A DNA stretch of 64,000 nucleotides from Alphaproteobacteria bacterium (GTDB taxonomy: Bacteria; Pseudomonadota; Alphaproteobacteria; UBA8366; Aestuariispiraceae), in assembly GCA_006844765.1 (NCBI GenBank), contig SPJV01000075.1:1-64000 (forward strand), in the 5' to 3' direction. Numbering within the stretch: the stretch's first letter is position 1; each line of letters opens with the position of its first letter. This document shows, in pieces, positions 42,142 through 50,314 of this stretch. Both the position numbers and the translations under genes were made by a program. The notes under the pieces were generated by a model. That model saw only the letters and a list, made by a program, of their open reading frames with translations. It had not been told where the DNA came from and made no database searches.

Positions 42142-42810
42142 GTGACTAGAATTAATGGTTTGGTGCGAAGTGCGGTCTGGTTGCAGGTTGCGTGTCTTGG
42201 TTTTCTGTTGTCGAGCTGCGGAGGGGGAGGTCTTGCCCCTGGCGCCGGTTTTCAGCATCCTGAATCACAGGGGCTCGTGCTTTTCGAAACTAGACAAGAT
42301 CGACTAGCTTACTACGAACATAACTCAATGCGATTTGGAAAACTGGATGGGGCTGGCGCCAAACTTGTGTCGCTTGTAGGGCCGATTGAGCATTTATTTG
42401 GATTCGAACCCGAACAGAACAAACCTAAAAAGCTATTTGGTGAATCAGCTCCTAGCTCGCGATATCACTTGCTGCCGCTTGAGCCTGGTCAGTATGTAAT
42501 CGCCGATTCCTCAAGCAAAGGGTACTGGTATCGTTGGACAAGTTGTTATTACAAGGAATCGCCGGTTTTTGAAGTTAAAGCGGGTGAAGTTCTCGCCCTT
42601 GGCACCTTGATGTTTTCGCGAGAGATTTCTCCGACATTGGCGGAAAAACCGCTCGCTGGCGGCCTTCTTACGCTTGATTTGACCCCTGAAGAAATAGAAA
42701 GCTCACGCGAACTTTTTGGTTTGGAGAGTACGGTAGCAGTTCGCCCATACCAGCCAAAAACGATCAGTTTTGATCCCGCTACGCTCCTTAATTCCTGTGC
42801 GGGCTCATAA
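42142..42810 (+). CDS. Lower-GC lipoprotein
   Basis: Protein of 222 residues with start GTG 42142 and AAAGGAA upstream. The N-terminus VACLGFLLSSCGGGG has a lipobox, so it should be lipid-anchored. The body has LVLFETRQDRLAYYEHNSMR, YHLLPLEPGQYVIADSSS and AGEVLALGTLMFSREISPTL. The LEPGxYxI element recalls small lipoproteins of the DUF2846 kind, but I cannot confirm the family. Base use is plainly more AT-rich than in neighbours (CTA, TTA, AGA and AAA codons are frequent), which suggests later arrival or relaxed selection. It lies between the phaA terminator and an orphan pair of PhaR-type palindromes. Confidence 0.7.
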   Translation: MTRINGLVRSAVWLQVACLGFLLSSCGGGGLAPGAGFQHPESQGLVLFETRQDRLAYYEHNSMRFGKLDGAGAKLVSLVGPIEHLFGFEPEQNKPKKLFGESAPSSRYHLLPLEPGQYVIADSSSKGYWYRWTSCYYKESPVFEVKAGEVLALGTLMFSREISPTLAEKPLAGGLLTLDLTPEEIESSRELFGLESTVAVRPYQPKTISFDPATLLNSCAGS

Positions 42811-42851
42811 ATTCATTTCTTTCTCTTGCGGTGCACAAAAATCCATGCAAT

Positions 42852-42898
42852 ATTTTGCACTGCAGCAAGCATTCGCCCGAACTTGTTGCGGCGCAACA
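42852..42898. promoter_or_regulatory. Orphan pair of PhaR-type palindromes
   Basis: The first site has core TTGCA-C-TGCAG (42855-42865). The second, TGTTGCG-G-CGCAACA (42884-42898), is a perfect 7-1-7 palindrome. Centres are 31 bases apart, close to the 27 at the phasin promoter. The nearest rightward element is the terminator at 42932, so no protein gene is in place to be controlled; the leftward XRE gene ends here rather than starts. Confidence 0.6.
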
Positions 42899-42931
42899 GC
42901 GCCTAGTTGAGGGCGTTTCCTCCCTAAACTT

Positions 42932-42964
42932 GGGCCGCGATCAGTCGCGGCCCTTCTTTTTTTT
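42932..42964 (+). terminator. Strong intrinsic terminator
   Basis: GGGCCGCGA (42932-42940) pairs perfectly with TCGCGGCCC (42945-42953) around TCAG, followed by TTCTTTTTTTT. It is 121 bases after the lipoprotein stop and only 33 bases after the orphan operators, so it may end either the lipoprotein transcript or a short RNA starting near the operators. Confidence 0.93.
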
Positions 42965-43051
42965 GGCCTTCTTCTAGACCCTCGATTGCTGAGGGCGTCT
43001 ATCATATGAGCTGGGATTGGCATTTTTCCGCCCATAAAAACGGGTCGAGTG

Positions 43052-43594
43052 TCAGTTTTCCATAACCAGCGTCATTACCGCGACGGGGCTCAGGGCCTCG
43101 TATTCATGCGGGACATCACCGGGATACCGAAAATAATCCCCCGGATGTAAGACCTCCGTGTCGCCACGCGGGCCAACGCGAAGTTTACCGCTGCTGAGGA
43201 AAACATGTTCGATCGTGCCGGCCGGATGCGCGTCGGCGCGCCGGACCGGGCCGGCAAGAATCCGTACCTTGAACAGGTCCCGTCGCCGCCCGGGCGGGCA
43301 ATCTGCCAAAAGAACGGTCGTGTAAGCGGATTCTTCAGCGCTAAGTTCAATTCCTTCGTCGGCGCGGGTCAGGGTTTTCTCCGGCGCTGGATTCTCAAAG
43401 AGATGGCTGAAAGGCACCTGCAAGGCGGAGGCGATTGCCCAAAGCGTTTCAATACTCGGGTTCCCTTTACCGGCTTCCAATTGAGACAGGGTTGATTTTG
43501 CAAGCCCTGCGCTCTCCGCCAGGGCAGAAAGGGAGATGCCGGCTCGGTGCCGTTCACGCTGTACGGCGCGGGCGATCAGTTCGGATGGCGTCAT
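43052..43594 (-). CDS. XRE-family regulator with cupin domain
   Basis: Protein of 180 residues. The N-terminal helix-turn-helix is RHRAGISLSALAESAGLAKS, then TLSQLEAGKGNPSIETLWAI. The C-terminal cupin has AHPAGTIEHVFLSSGKLRVG, then LHPGDYFRYPGDVPHEYEAL, which would bind a small ligand. The gene is divergent from azlCD with 103 bases between, and this gap carries three copies of a TATCGAACGAT-like site. XRE-cupin regulators beside AzlC genes are common, so control of amino-acid export by this protein is likely. Confidence 0.9.
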   Translation of the reverse strand: MTPSELIARAVQRERHRAGISLSALAESAGLAKSTLSQLEAGKGNPSIETLWAIASALQVPFSHLFENPAPEKTLTRADEGIELSAEESAYTTVLLADCPPGRRRDLFKVRILAGPVRRADAHPAGTIEHVFLSSGKLRVGPRGDTEVLHPGDYFRYPGDVPHEYEALSPVAVMTLVMEN

Positions 43595-43606
43595 GGTTTT
43601 CCAATA

Positions 43607-43668
43607 ATTCGTTATATCGAACGATAAAACGGTTTATCGAACGATCAATGTTCATTATAACGAACGAA
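43607..43668. promoter_or_regulatory. Repeated operator between the XRE regulator and azlCD
   Basis: TATCGAACGAT occurs at 43615-43625 and 43635-43645, exactly 20 bases apart, and TAACGAACGAA at 43658-43668. A TTCGTTATATCGAA near-palindrome starts at 43607. About two helical turns between the first two copies puts them on one face of the DNA, as for a cooperatively bound regulator. Confidence 0.65.
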
Positions 43669-43697
43669 GATCGACATACCAACCAATCAGGTGGGCC

Positions 43698-44399
43698 ATG
43701 ATACGTAATCTTAGTGATCAGAGTCAGGACTTCATCGCGGGGGTCCGCGACGTGACCCCGCTGGCTTTCGGCGTTGCGATCTATGGGCTCGCCTTTGGCC
43801 TCTTGGCTGCGCAAGCCGGGATGGATGGAATGCAGACCGGGGTCATGGGTGCCGTTGTTTTTGCCGGATCATCGCAGATCGTTGCGGTCGAGAGAATCGT
43901 TGCCGGCGCTGGAGCATATGCAGCTTTGATTGCGGGGATCGCGCTTAACCTGCGCATTTTTTTGATCACGGCTTCGCTTCGCTCTGAATTCAAAGAGCGG
44001 CCGCTTTGGCAGATGCTTCTCGGTGTTCACTTGGCCGGGGATGAAAATTGGGCCTTGCTGCATGCAAAGCGGGCCGGTGGGGGGAAGGCCGGGTATTGGT
44101 ATCTGGTCGGTGCGGGGCTCTGTTTGATGCTCGTTTGGCTGCTAACCACCGTGTCGGGCGCCAGCTTTGCCCAAGCCCTGCCGGAGCCTCGTGCACTGGG
44201 ATTGGATTTCGCCTTCGCCGCCGCCTTCATAGCGATCTTGCGAAGCCTGTGCCGTCGCGCATCGGACGTCTTGCCGTGGGGCTTCTCAATCGCCGCCAGT
44301 GCCACGTTGGTGCTCCTTACACCCATCGAACCCTCCTGGGCGCTGGCTTTGGGGGGCGCGCTGGGCGCGGGTGTCGCGGGAGTGTGGTCCCATGCTTGA
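43698..44399 (+). CDS. azlC: AzlC-family branched-chain amino acid exporter, large subunit
   Basis: Membrane protein of 233 residues. The family start is seen in DFIAGVRDVTPLAFGVAIYG and LAFGLLAAQAGMDGMQTGVM, followed by GAVVFAGSSQIVAVERI and LNLRIFLITASLRSEFKER. About six to seven hydrophobic segments follow. AzlC works with the small AzlD to export branched-chain amino acids or analogues. AGGTGGG precedes the ATG. The next gene overlaps its end by eight bases. Confidence 0.92.
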   Translation: MIRNLSDQSQDFIAGVRDVTPLAFGVAIYGLAFGLLAAQAGMDGMQTGVMGAVVFAGSSQIVAVERIVAGAGAYAALIAGIALNLRIFLITASLRSEFKERPLWQMLLGVHLAGDENWALLHAKRAGGGKAGYWYLVGAGLCLMLVWLLTTVSGASFAQALPEPRALGLDFAFAAAFIAILRSLCRRASDVLPWGFSIAASATLVLLTPIEPSWALALGGALGAGVAGVWSHA

Positions 44400-44685
44400 G
44401 CATTGGTGGGTGATTGCAGGCTTGGCCGTGGCGACATTCTCCATCCGTTTGAGCGGATATCTGGTCGGCGCCCGGTTACCGACGGATGGCGGATGGGCGC
44501 GCGCGTTTAACGCGTTGCCTGGGTGCTTGATTGCTGCCCTGCTGACCGTGATCCTGATACAGGGGGAATGGCAGGAATGGGGGGCAGCCGGTATTGCTCT
44601 GTCAATTGCCGTGGTGACGCGCAGTCTTCCCGCGACGATGATTGTCGGCGTTCTCGCCGTTTGGATTTTGCGAAACTTTGTGTAG
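44392..44685 (+). CDS. azlD: AzlD-family small subunit
   Basis: Membrane protein of 97 residues with three to four hydrophobic helices: WWVIAGLAVATFSIRLSGYL, a loop with RAFNALPGCLIAALLTVILI, and AVVTRSLPATMIVGVLAVWI. Small size, the R-A-x-x-x-x-P loop and place directly after azlC identify it. Start ATG 44392 overlaps the azlC stop by eight bases, so the two are translationally coupled. It is needed with AzlC for export in characterised cases. Confidence 0.9.
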   Translation: MLEHWWVIAGLAVATFSIRLSGYLVGARLPTDGGWARAFNALPGCLIAALLTVILIQGEWQEWGAAGIALSIAVVTRSLPATMIVGVLAVWILRNFV

Positions 44686-44783
44686 TTTTCGGTCGCGCAA
44701 AAGCGCGTTCGGATAATCTGTCAGCAGTGCTGGCGTGCGACTGCGATTCAGGTTAGGACATAAGCATCCTGGCGGATTCTTAC

Positions 44784-46424
44784 GTGTCGCGGGTTATGAG
44801 TTTAATCCTGCATATTGTACTTTTTCTGATCTATTCTGTTGCGGCTGTCGGTGCTGGCGCGGTCGCACCCTTTGTGCTGGGCGTCTCCGAGGAGCCGAGT
44901 GGCTTTGCTTTGGGCGTGCTGTCCGGCGTCGTTGTTTTCCTGTTGGGCGCGGTCATCCATGAAGGTATCGCCCGCCGCGAGGACAGACTTTCCAACACCC
45001 GTCGCCTGCTGCTGTTGAAGCGTGCCTATGATCGCTCGCTTGGTGATCTGGACACGACGCGCGATGAAATTCGTCGCATCTTTGAGGTTATCGAGGCCGA
45101 AGGCGGTGATGGCTTGATGGAGCGGTTGCGCGGCGCCGAAGCCCGCTTGTCGACCTTGCCGGAACAGAAAGAGGCGCCCTTGCCGCGCCGTCGTGTCGAA
45201 CGGGACCCTGGCGCCGACAGGGCGGCTGTCGATCCAGTTCCGGGCTTCCTGTCGAGCGATCCTGGCCGCCGGGCGCAATTTGACCGGGACGCTGATCTGC
45301 CCTTTCCGGGGGTAGCAGAGGAGCCTGAGGCGGAGCCGCCTGCGGATGTGCCGGTGGCAGGGTCGAAAACGAAGGGAAATCCGTCGCGGGAGATGCGTGA
45401 AGTGGCCTCCGAAATGCGGGTGCTGCATTCCCTTGTTGAACAGCTCTATGCAGACCGCCCGGCCCGGTCAGCGGGTCAGGACCAGCGGGCAGCCCTGGCC
45501 GCCGCGTTGGAAGGGCCTCGCGGGGCGGCACACCGTGATCAGATGGCGCGTGACCAGATGGGCTCCGGAACAGGGGGGCGGACGGAATTGCGGGTTGTCG
45601 CCGACCGGAGTGCCCCGCCACCGCCCCTGCGTCCCAGAAATGATATGGATAAGGAACGCGTCTTGGACATTGTCCGTGAAGGCTTACGACGCGATCGCGT
45701 AGACCTGTACCTGCAACCCATTGTGAGCCTGCCGCAGCGCAAGCGTCGTTTCTATGAATGCTACAGCCGCATTCGCGCGGAAGATGAGACCGTGCTCGGA
45801 CCCGACAAGTATATCGAGATTTCTCGCGAAGCCGGCCTGTTGACGGCAGTCGACAACATGCTGTTGTTCCGTTGTGTGCAGTTGCTGAGGAAATTACAGG
45901 GCCGGGATATCAATGCGGTATTCTTCTGCAATATCGCTCCTAACAGCCTTGCAGATCGCGAGTTCTTTAAGGATTTCATCGAATATATGGAGCAACATGC
46001 GGAGCTCGCGCCGAATCTGGTGCTTGAAGTGGCGCAGGCGGATCTGGCAGCGGGCCAAGGGCAACTTGTCGATGACTTCCGACGTCTTGGCCGGTTGGGA
46101 TATCGCTTCTCCCTCGACCGGGTGAAAGATCTCGCGCTTGATTTGCCGGCTTTGGAAGCCATGCATGTGCGCTTCATCAAGATCGATGCGAGTTTGATCC
46201 TGGAACGGCTGTCCGCCGGCGGCGCCAAAGCCACAGAGATCCGCATGTTGAAGCAGGAGTTGGATGAGGTCGAAATCGACCTGGTGGTGGAGCGGATTGA
46301 AACCGAAAGCCAGCTTGTCGAGTTGCTCGACTTCAATATTGACTACGGGCAGGGATATCTTTTTGGTGAGCCCCGCCCCAGCAAAGATCCTGGTACGGCA
46401 AAGGCGGGAAACGCCCGGGCATGA
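44784..46424 (+). CDS. Membrane-bound degenerate EAL-domain protein
   Basis: Protein of 546 residues: two membrane segments (about 6-33 and 40-62), a charged linker with coiled-coil tendency and low-complexity stretches (65-285), and a C-terminal EAL domain (about 300-535). EAL domains cut or bind cyclic di-GMP. Here the EALLR block reads YECYSRI, EITE reads EVAQA, the DDFGxG loop reads SLDRVKD, while FIKID, VVERIETE and GQGYLFGEP are kept. Loss of the DDFG acids and the second Glu region suggests binding or a structural role rather than hydrolysis. No clear ribosome site is seen for GTG 44784; ATG 44796 is an alternative. It stands alone before the HAD gene. Confidence 0.8.
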   Translation: MSRVMSLILHIVLFLIYSVAAVGAGAVAPFVLGVSEEPSGFALGVLSGVVVFLLGAVIHEGIARREDRLSNTRRLLLLKRAYDRSLGDLDTTRDEIRRIFEVIEAEGGDGLMERLRGAEARLSTLPEQKEAPLPRRRVERDPGADRAAVDPVPGFLSSDPGRRAQFDRDADLPFPGVAEEPEAEPPADVPVAGSKTKGNPSREMREVASEMRVLHSLVEQLYADRPARSAGQDQRAALAAALEGPRGAAHRDQMARDQMGSGTGGRTELRVVADRSAPPPPLRPRNDMDKERVLDIVREGLRRDRVDLYLQPIVSLPQRKRRFYECYSRIRAEDETVLGPDKYIEISREAGLLTAVDNMLLFRCVQLLRKLQGRDINAVFFCNIAPNSLADREFFKDFIEYMEQHAELAPNLVLEVAQADLAAGQGQLVDDFRRLGRLGYRFSLDRVKDLALDLPALEAMHVRFIKIDASLILERLSAGGAKATEIRMLKQELDEVEIDLVVERIETESQLVELLDFNIDYGQGYLFGEPRPSKDPGTAKAGNARA

Positions 46425-46433
46425 TACCGGGCG

Positions 46434-46466
46434 TGACACTGGCCTAACACTGGCCTGACACTGGCA
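46434..46466 (+). repeat. Three 11-bp tandem repeats
   Basis: TGACACTGGCC (46434-46444), TAACACTGGCC (46445-46455) and TGACACTGGCA (46456-46466) follow head to tail in the short gap before the HAD gene. No hairpin or promoter element stands out; one turn per unit could make it a binding array. Confidence 0.9.
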
Positions 46467-46472
46467 ACAAAA

Positions 46473-47345
46473 GTGAGTTCAAACAGCATGACAACAGGCG
46501 TTCAAATGGTCGAAGGGCTGGCCGAACTGGCAGAGACGTACCGGCTTTTCGTGATCGACCAATGGGGCGTGCTGCATGACGGCGTTTCCCCCCATCCGGG
46601 CGCTATTGATGCGTTGGAACGGCTGGCTGCGGCTGGCGGCGTCCTCAGTATCCTCTCAAACTCTGGAAAACGGGTCGAGGAAAGCTATGTGCGTATGCGC
46701 AAGATGGGCTTCGACCCCGATCTATATGCCAGTGTCGTGACCTCAGGCGAGATGGTGCATCGCGGCCTTAGGGATCGCAGCGATTCCTTTTACGCAGGCT
46801 TGGGACGACGCTTCATGATGTTCGCCTGGGACGATGACCGGGGCATTATTGGGGACCTCGATTACGAGGAAGTCGATAGGGTTGAAGAGGCAGACTTCAT
46901 CCTCTGTTCGGGAACAGACCGAAATAGGTTGGAAGCCTATCAGGAGGATATGGAGAAAGCCTTGGCACGTGGACTGCCGATGACCTGCGCTAATCCTGAC
47001 AAGGTTTCTGTTCAGCCGGATGGGTCGTTGAAAATGTGTCCTGGTGCCCTGGCTTCCCACTATGAGGCAATGGGCGGTCGGGTTCGCTGGCACGGTAAAC
47101 CCTGGTCGGAGGTTTATGATTTAATCCGTGCGGAAACGGGTGAAGACGGCCCGGCGATTGGGATTGGCGATAGTCTGGAACATGACATTGCGGGCGCGCA
47201 GGCCGCCGGTATGGATCAGTTGTTCATAACCGGTGGGATACACCGAACCGACTTGCCGGAGCCGCCGACGGCGGAGGCGGTTGCTCAGTTGGGCGACCGC
47301 TTCGGAGCAATCCCCTCCCATGTTGCGCGACGGTTCGCATGGTAG
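46473..47345 (+). CDS. HAD-superfamily hydrolase (TIGR01459-like)
   Basis: Cytoplasmic phosphatase-like protein of 290 residues. The first HAD motif is YRLFVIDQWGVLHDG, with the nucleophile Asp; the second is LSILSNSGKRVEESY; the last is AIGIGDSLEHDIAGAQAAGM followed by QLFITGGIH. The DQWGVLHDG form is typical of the alphaproteobacterial TIGR01459 group, related to NagD-type phosphatases; its substrate is unknown. The start is GTG 46473 with an ATG five codons on; neither has a strong ribosome site. It overlaps the next gene by seven bases. Confidence 0.88.
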   Translation: MSSNSMTTGVQMVEGLAELAETYRLFVIDQWGVLHDGVSPHPGAIDALERLAAAGGVLSILSNSGKRVEESYVRMRKMGFDPDLYASVVTSGEMVHRGLRDRSDSFYAGLGRRFMMFAWDDDRGIIGDLDYEEVDRVEEADFILCSGTDRNRLEAYQEDMEKALARGLPMTCANPDKVSVQPDGSLKMCPGALASHYEAMGGRVRWHGKPWSEVYDLIRAETGEDGPAIGIGDSLEHDIAGAQAAGMDQLFITGGIHRTDLPEPPTAEAVAQLGDRFGAIPSHVARRFAW

Positions 47346-47605
47346 GCGGGAAAGCCTGGATTGCGCATTATGTCTATCCGTCCGAGGACGGAAACGCCAT
47401 CTCTGCTGAACGACTTGTCGAGGCAGCCTCGGAAGAAGACGCCAGGGATCGGGCGGCGAAAATGGCGCCGGCGGATGAATTCCTGCTGACGCTTTCGCCT
47501 GTCAGTGACGACCAATTTCTAGGCACCGTCCGTCAGCGCGCCGCCCATTTATCCGAAAATGAACCCTTCGATCCGGCGCGTTATCAAGACAAAAAAGAAA
47601 AATAG
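47339..47605 (+). CDS. Small conserved-looking hypothetical protein
   Basis: Protein of 88 residues, ATG 47339 overlapping the HAD gene end by seven bases. It reads MVGGKAWIAHYVYPSEDGNA, then ISAERLVEAASEEDARDRAA, with a mixed strand-helix pattern and no cysteine, signal or membrane segment. I do not know the family. Close coupling to the HAD gene is the main support that it is real. It converges on the DUF2125 gene. Confidence 0.55.
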   Translation: MVGGKAWIAHYVYPSEDGNAISAERLVEAASEEDARDRAAKMAPADEFLLTLSPVSDDQFLGTVRQRAAHLSENEPFDPARYQDKKEK

Positions 47606-47635
47606 CGCTTGGATTGCGAAGGGATGGCGGCCTGA

Positions 47636-48751
47636 CTATTCAGCCGGGGCTGGAAGCGTTTCCGCTTCATTGACTGAGGGAATTGGCGCCGGGGCCGCGC
47701 GATCAATGTCGGTTCGTTTCGGAATAACGGGCACGAGATCAGCGATCTTCAGCGGCCCGAAATAGAGGGCCCCATCCTGGGCTTCCAGCGGGATGGAGAC
47801 ATAAGGCTCACTGCCATCGTCTGGACGAATAGCGAGCAGTTGCAGGCCCGCGGATACGATCTTGGATGTTGTCCTGTCGATCAGACCGGCGCTCGCAAAA
47901 CTGTCGATTGCCCCATCGATACCCCGAACCTTTGCCGCGACAGCGCCTTCCGGTCGCAGGAAGCCATCGAGCGCCATCGTGCCGTTGCCTTCCATGCGAA
48001 GCGGTCCCCAATCCAGCTTCAACCAGGGCATTTCCAGAACACCGCCGCTGTCCCGCCAGCGGGTTAACATCGCCTCTGTATCGCCCCGCGCTATCGGACC
48101 TTGCAGCACAAAGCGGGAGGATAACCGCGACAGCTTTTCACCCAAGGGCCCGTGATAGCCTGTCGGCAGGGTCACGCCATCAGCCATGATCTGTAAAGCC
48201 GCGAAGGGCTCGTCATGCCGGACCGGTGGGTTTTCCGGGAAGTCCAACTCTATTCCCAGGCGATCCGCATCTGAACGCTGTCCCAATGCCGGTGCTTCAA
48301 TCGATACTTTATTCAAGGAAATCCCGGCATAGCGAAGACGTCCGGTTAAGTCTGTGCGCGCGATGCCGACAGCTTCCCCGGCCTGGGTAACCGTGTCTAC
48401 CGATTGTCCGGCGATGGGGAGTGTCACCTGTTGCGGGCCGAACAAGGCAAGACGATAGGCATTCGGCTTCCAGGGCTGGATTTCCAGTGTCGCTTCAGCG
48501 CCGTGCCATTTCCAGCGTTTGCCGGGATCCGCCAACCGAATGTCTACCAGCCGAAGCCGGGAAATCATCGGGAACCCTTCGGTTCCTGCGATCATGTAAG
48601 TCGCCTCATGGCCGGCACGGCGCCAATCGGTGAACCAGCCGTCGACAGCGGCTTCCAACTGGGTTGTCACGAAATACCAATAGGCGCCATACCCGCTGCC
48701 CGCGATTGCGAACAGCAACATCATTATCACTATGCCACAGCGCCAAGACAT
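47636..48751 (-). CDS. DUF2125 protein
   Basis: Protein of 371 residues with an N-terminal membrane anchor (CGIVIMMLLFAIAGSGYGAY) and a periplasmic body. The opening WYFVTTQLEAAVDGWFTDWR, GFPMISRLRLVDIRLADPGK and WHGAEATLEIQPWKPNAYRL match the DUF2125 family of alphaproteobacteria. Strand-rich segments and the repeated low-key beta pattern recall AsmA-like membrane-contact proteins, but that is only an impression. Function is unknown. It converges on the small gene at 47339 and starts about 110 bases from the TPR gene, which runs the other way. Confidence 0.85.
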   Translation of the reverse strand: MSWRCGIVIMMLLFAIAGSGYGAYWYFVTTQLEAAVDGWFTDWRRAGHEATYMIAGTEGFPMISRLRLVDIRLADPGKRWKWHGAEATLEIQPWKPNAYRLALFGPQQVTLPIAGQSVDTVTQAGEAVGIARTDLTGRLRYAGISLNKVSIEAPALGQRSDADRLGIELDFPENPPVRHDEPFAALQIMADGVTLPTGYHGPLGEKLSRLSSRFVLQGPIARGDTEAMLTRWRDSGGVLEMPWLKLDWGPLRMEGNGTMALDGFLRPEGAVAAKVRGIDGAIDSFASAGLIDRTTSKIVSAGLQLLAIRPDDGSEPYVSIPLEAQDGALYFGPLKIADLVPVIPKRTDIDRAAPAPIPSVNEAETLPAPAE

Positions 48752-48860
48752 GATTTACTGACTAGGATGGGATTCGGGGATGGGCAAGTTCTACACTGCC
48801 TGTTGTCGATTTATTTGGGCGCTAACGATCAGGTGAAGTTCTTGGACCGGCAAGAACCGA

Positions 48861-49346
48861 ATGAAAATGAGGATGTTTTCGATGCGCTATTTGATTGCGA
48901 TCTCAATGGCTCTCTTTCTGTCTGCCGGGCTTGCCCAGGCTGCGAGCGACAGTGGACCTGAACCCAAATACCGCAACAAGGATTTGAACACGGCGATGGG
49001 CAAGGCCGAGGATGCGATAGAAAAAAAGAATTTCGAACAGGCACTGGTGCATTTGGAAGAAGCGAAGGCTGAGGATGATAAGCATCCGGACGTCTACAAC
49101 CTCATTGGTTTCTCCATGCGGAAACTCGGCCGCTATGACGAGGCAGGGACTGCCTATGACAAAGCGCTCAGCCTTGATCCGGAACATACCGGTGCGCTTG
49201 AGTACCAGGGAGAGCTGTTCTTGAAACTGGGTCAGATGGACAAGGCGCGGGCCAATCTGGAAAAGCTGGATGATATCTGCTGGCTGGGTTGTGAGTCCTA
49301 TTATCTGTTGCGCGATTCCATCGCTGCCGGGACGGCGACCAACTAG
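48861..49346 (+). CDS. Secreted TPR protein
   Basis: Protein of 154-161 residues. A signal peptide (MRYLIAISMALFLSAGLAQA) is followed by about two to three tetratricopeptide repeats: KKNFEQALVHLEEAKAEDDK, then HPDVYNLIGFSMRKLGRYDE, then AGTAYDKALSLDPEHTGALE. TPRs mediate protein contacts in the periplasm. ATG 48882 has AGGA eight bases upstream and may be the true start; 48861 adds seven residues (MKMRMFS). It immediately precedes the unknown methyltransferase-like gene, whose start is only about 20 bases away. Confidence 0.82.
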   Translation: MKMRMFSMRYLIAISMALFLSAGLAQAASDSGPEPKYRNKDLNTAMGKAEDAIEKKNFEQALVHLEEAKAEDDKHPDVYNLIGFSMRKLGRYDEAGTAYDKALSLDPEHTGALEYQGELFLKLGQMDKARANLEKLDDICWLGCESYYLLRDSIAAGTATN

Positions 49347-49365
49347 GATTGGGAAATCAATTTCC

Positions 49366-50142
49366 TTGATTCGCGAAGCCCTTGCTTATCTGACAACGCG
49401 CTGTGCGCCCTGGGCACGCCATATGGGTCTCCTTCGGGAGCAGATCGCGATAGCGGCCCGGCACCGACGCTGTGCCGCTGATTGGGCGCCCCATCTGAAT
49501 GCCTGCCGTGCTGCCATTTTGGAGGCTGCGGCAGAAACGGGCGCGCGTCGGTTCATTATCCTTGGCTCCGGCCATGGATTCGATCTGCCGTTGGAAGAAC
49601 TGGCGCCACAGGCTGACGAGGTTTTGCTGGTCGATGCGGTTCATCCGCGCGCAATGCGGAAAAGATGCGAGAGCCTAGAAAAGCCTGAGCTGGTCAGCTT
49701 GATCGAACGCGATCTTTCCGGGCTTTCATCACAATGGCCATTGAAGATATCCCAGCGGCCAATTGCAGGGCGACCGGACTGGAATCCCGAAGTTGATTCT
49801 ATGACCTTGGTCGTTTCGCTTAATCTGGTTTCTCAACTGGCATTGCCTTTTCACACGTCGATGACTGAGGAGGAATTCGAAGTGTTTCGGCGGGACGTCA
49901 TGGACGCCCATGTCGATTGGCTCCGTGCGCTTGGCTGTCCGGTCATGTTGATTGGCGAAGACAGCAGAGCATGGCGCGATGCCGAAAGCGGTGAAACGAT
50001 CCTCGATCCGGTGTTGAGCCCGCATGCGCTTGGCGAACCCTGGCGTCAGTGGGATTGGAACACGGTTCCGGTTGGTGAGCGCGTCGATGGGCTTTCAATG
50101 CAGGCGCGCGTCGCGGTTTGGCGCTATTGCGGCGTACAATGA
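49366..50142 (+). CDS. Methyltransferase-like protein of unknown role
   Basis: Protein of 258 residues if TTG 49366 is the start (LIREALAYLTTRCAPWARHM); an ATG at 49423 would give 239. The centre has RRFIILGSGHGFDLPLEELA, then PQADEVLLVDAVHP, a Rossmann-type glycine loop and acid, as in class I methyltransferases. Downstream parts (DSMTLVVSLNLVSQLALPFH, then HVDWLRALGCPVMLIGEDSR) also fit that fold. I do not recognise a named family. No clean ribosome site was found at either start, so the N-terminus is uncertain. It follows the TPR gene closely. Confidence 0.6.
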   Translation: MIREALAYLTTRCAPWARHMGLLREQIAIAARHRRCAADWAPHLNACRAAILEAAAETGARRFIILGSGHGFDLPLEELAPQADEVLLVDAVHPRAMRKRCESLEKPELVSLIERDLSGLSSQWPLKISQRPIAGRPDWNPEVDSMTLVVSLNLVSQLALPFHTSMTEEEFEVFRRDVMDAHVDWLRALGCPVMLIGEDSRAWRDAESGETILDPVLSPHALGEPWRQWDWNTVPVGERVDGLSMQARVAVWRYCGVQ

Positions 50143-50314
50143 CAATTCCAAATTCGCGCGCGCGGTATGCCTAGGGAAACTTGAGGTTTGGTTCGCCACT
50201 GCCCTTGACATAAAGGCGGGGCTGATACTAGACAGCTTCGCTTTGTAATTTGCCACACGTCCGCTGCTGGAAGACCCCAACCGGTACCGGACATATCCTG
50301 GAGGAACTGCGCTA

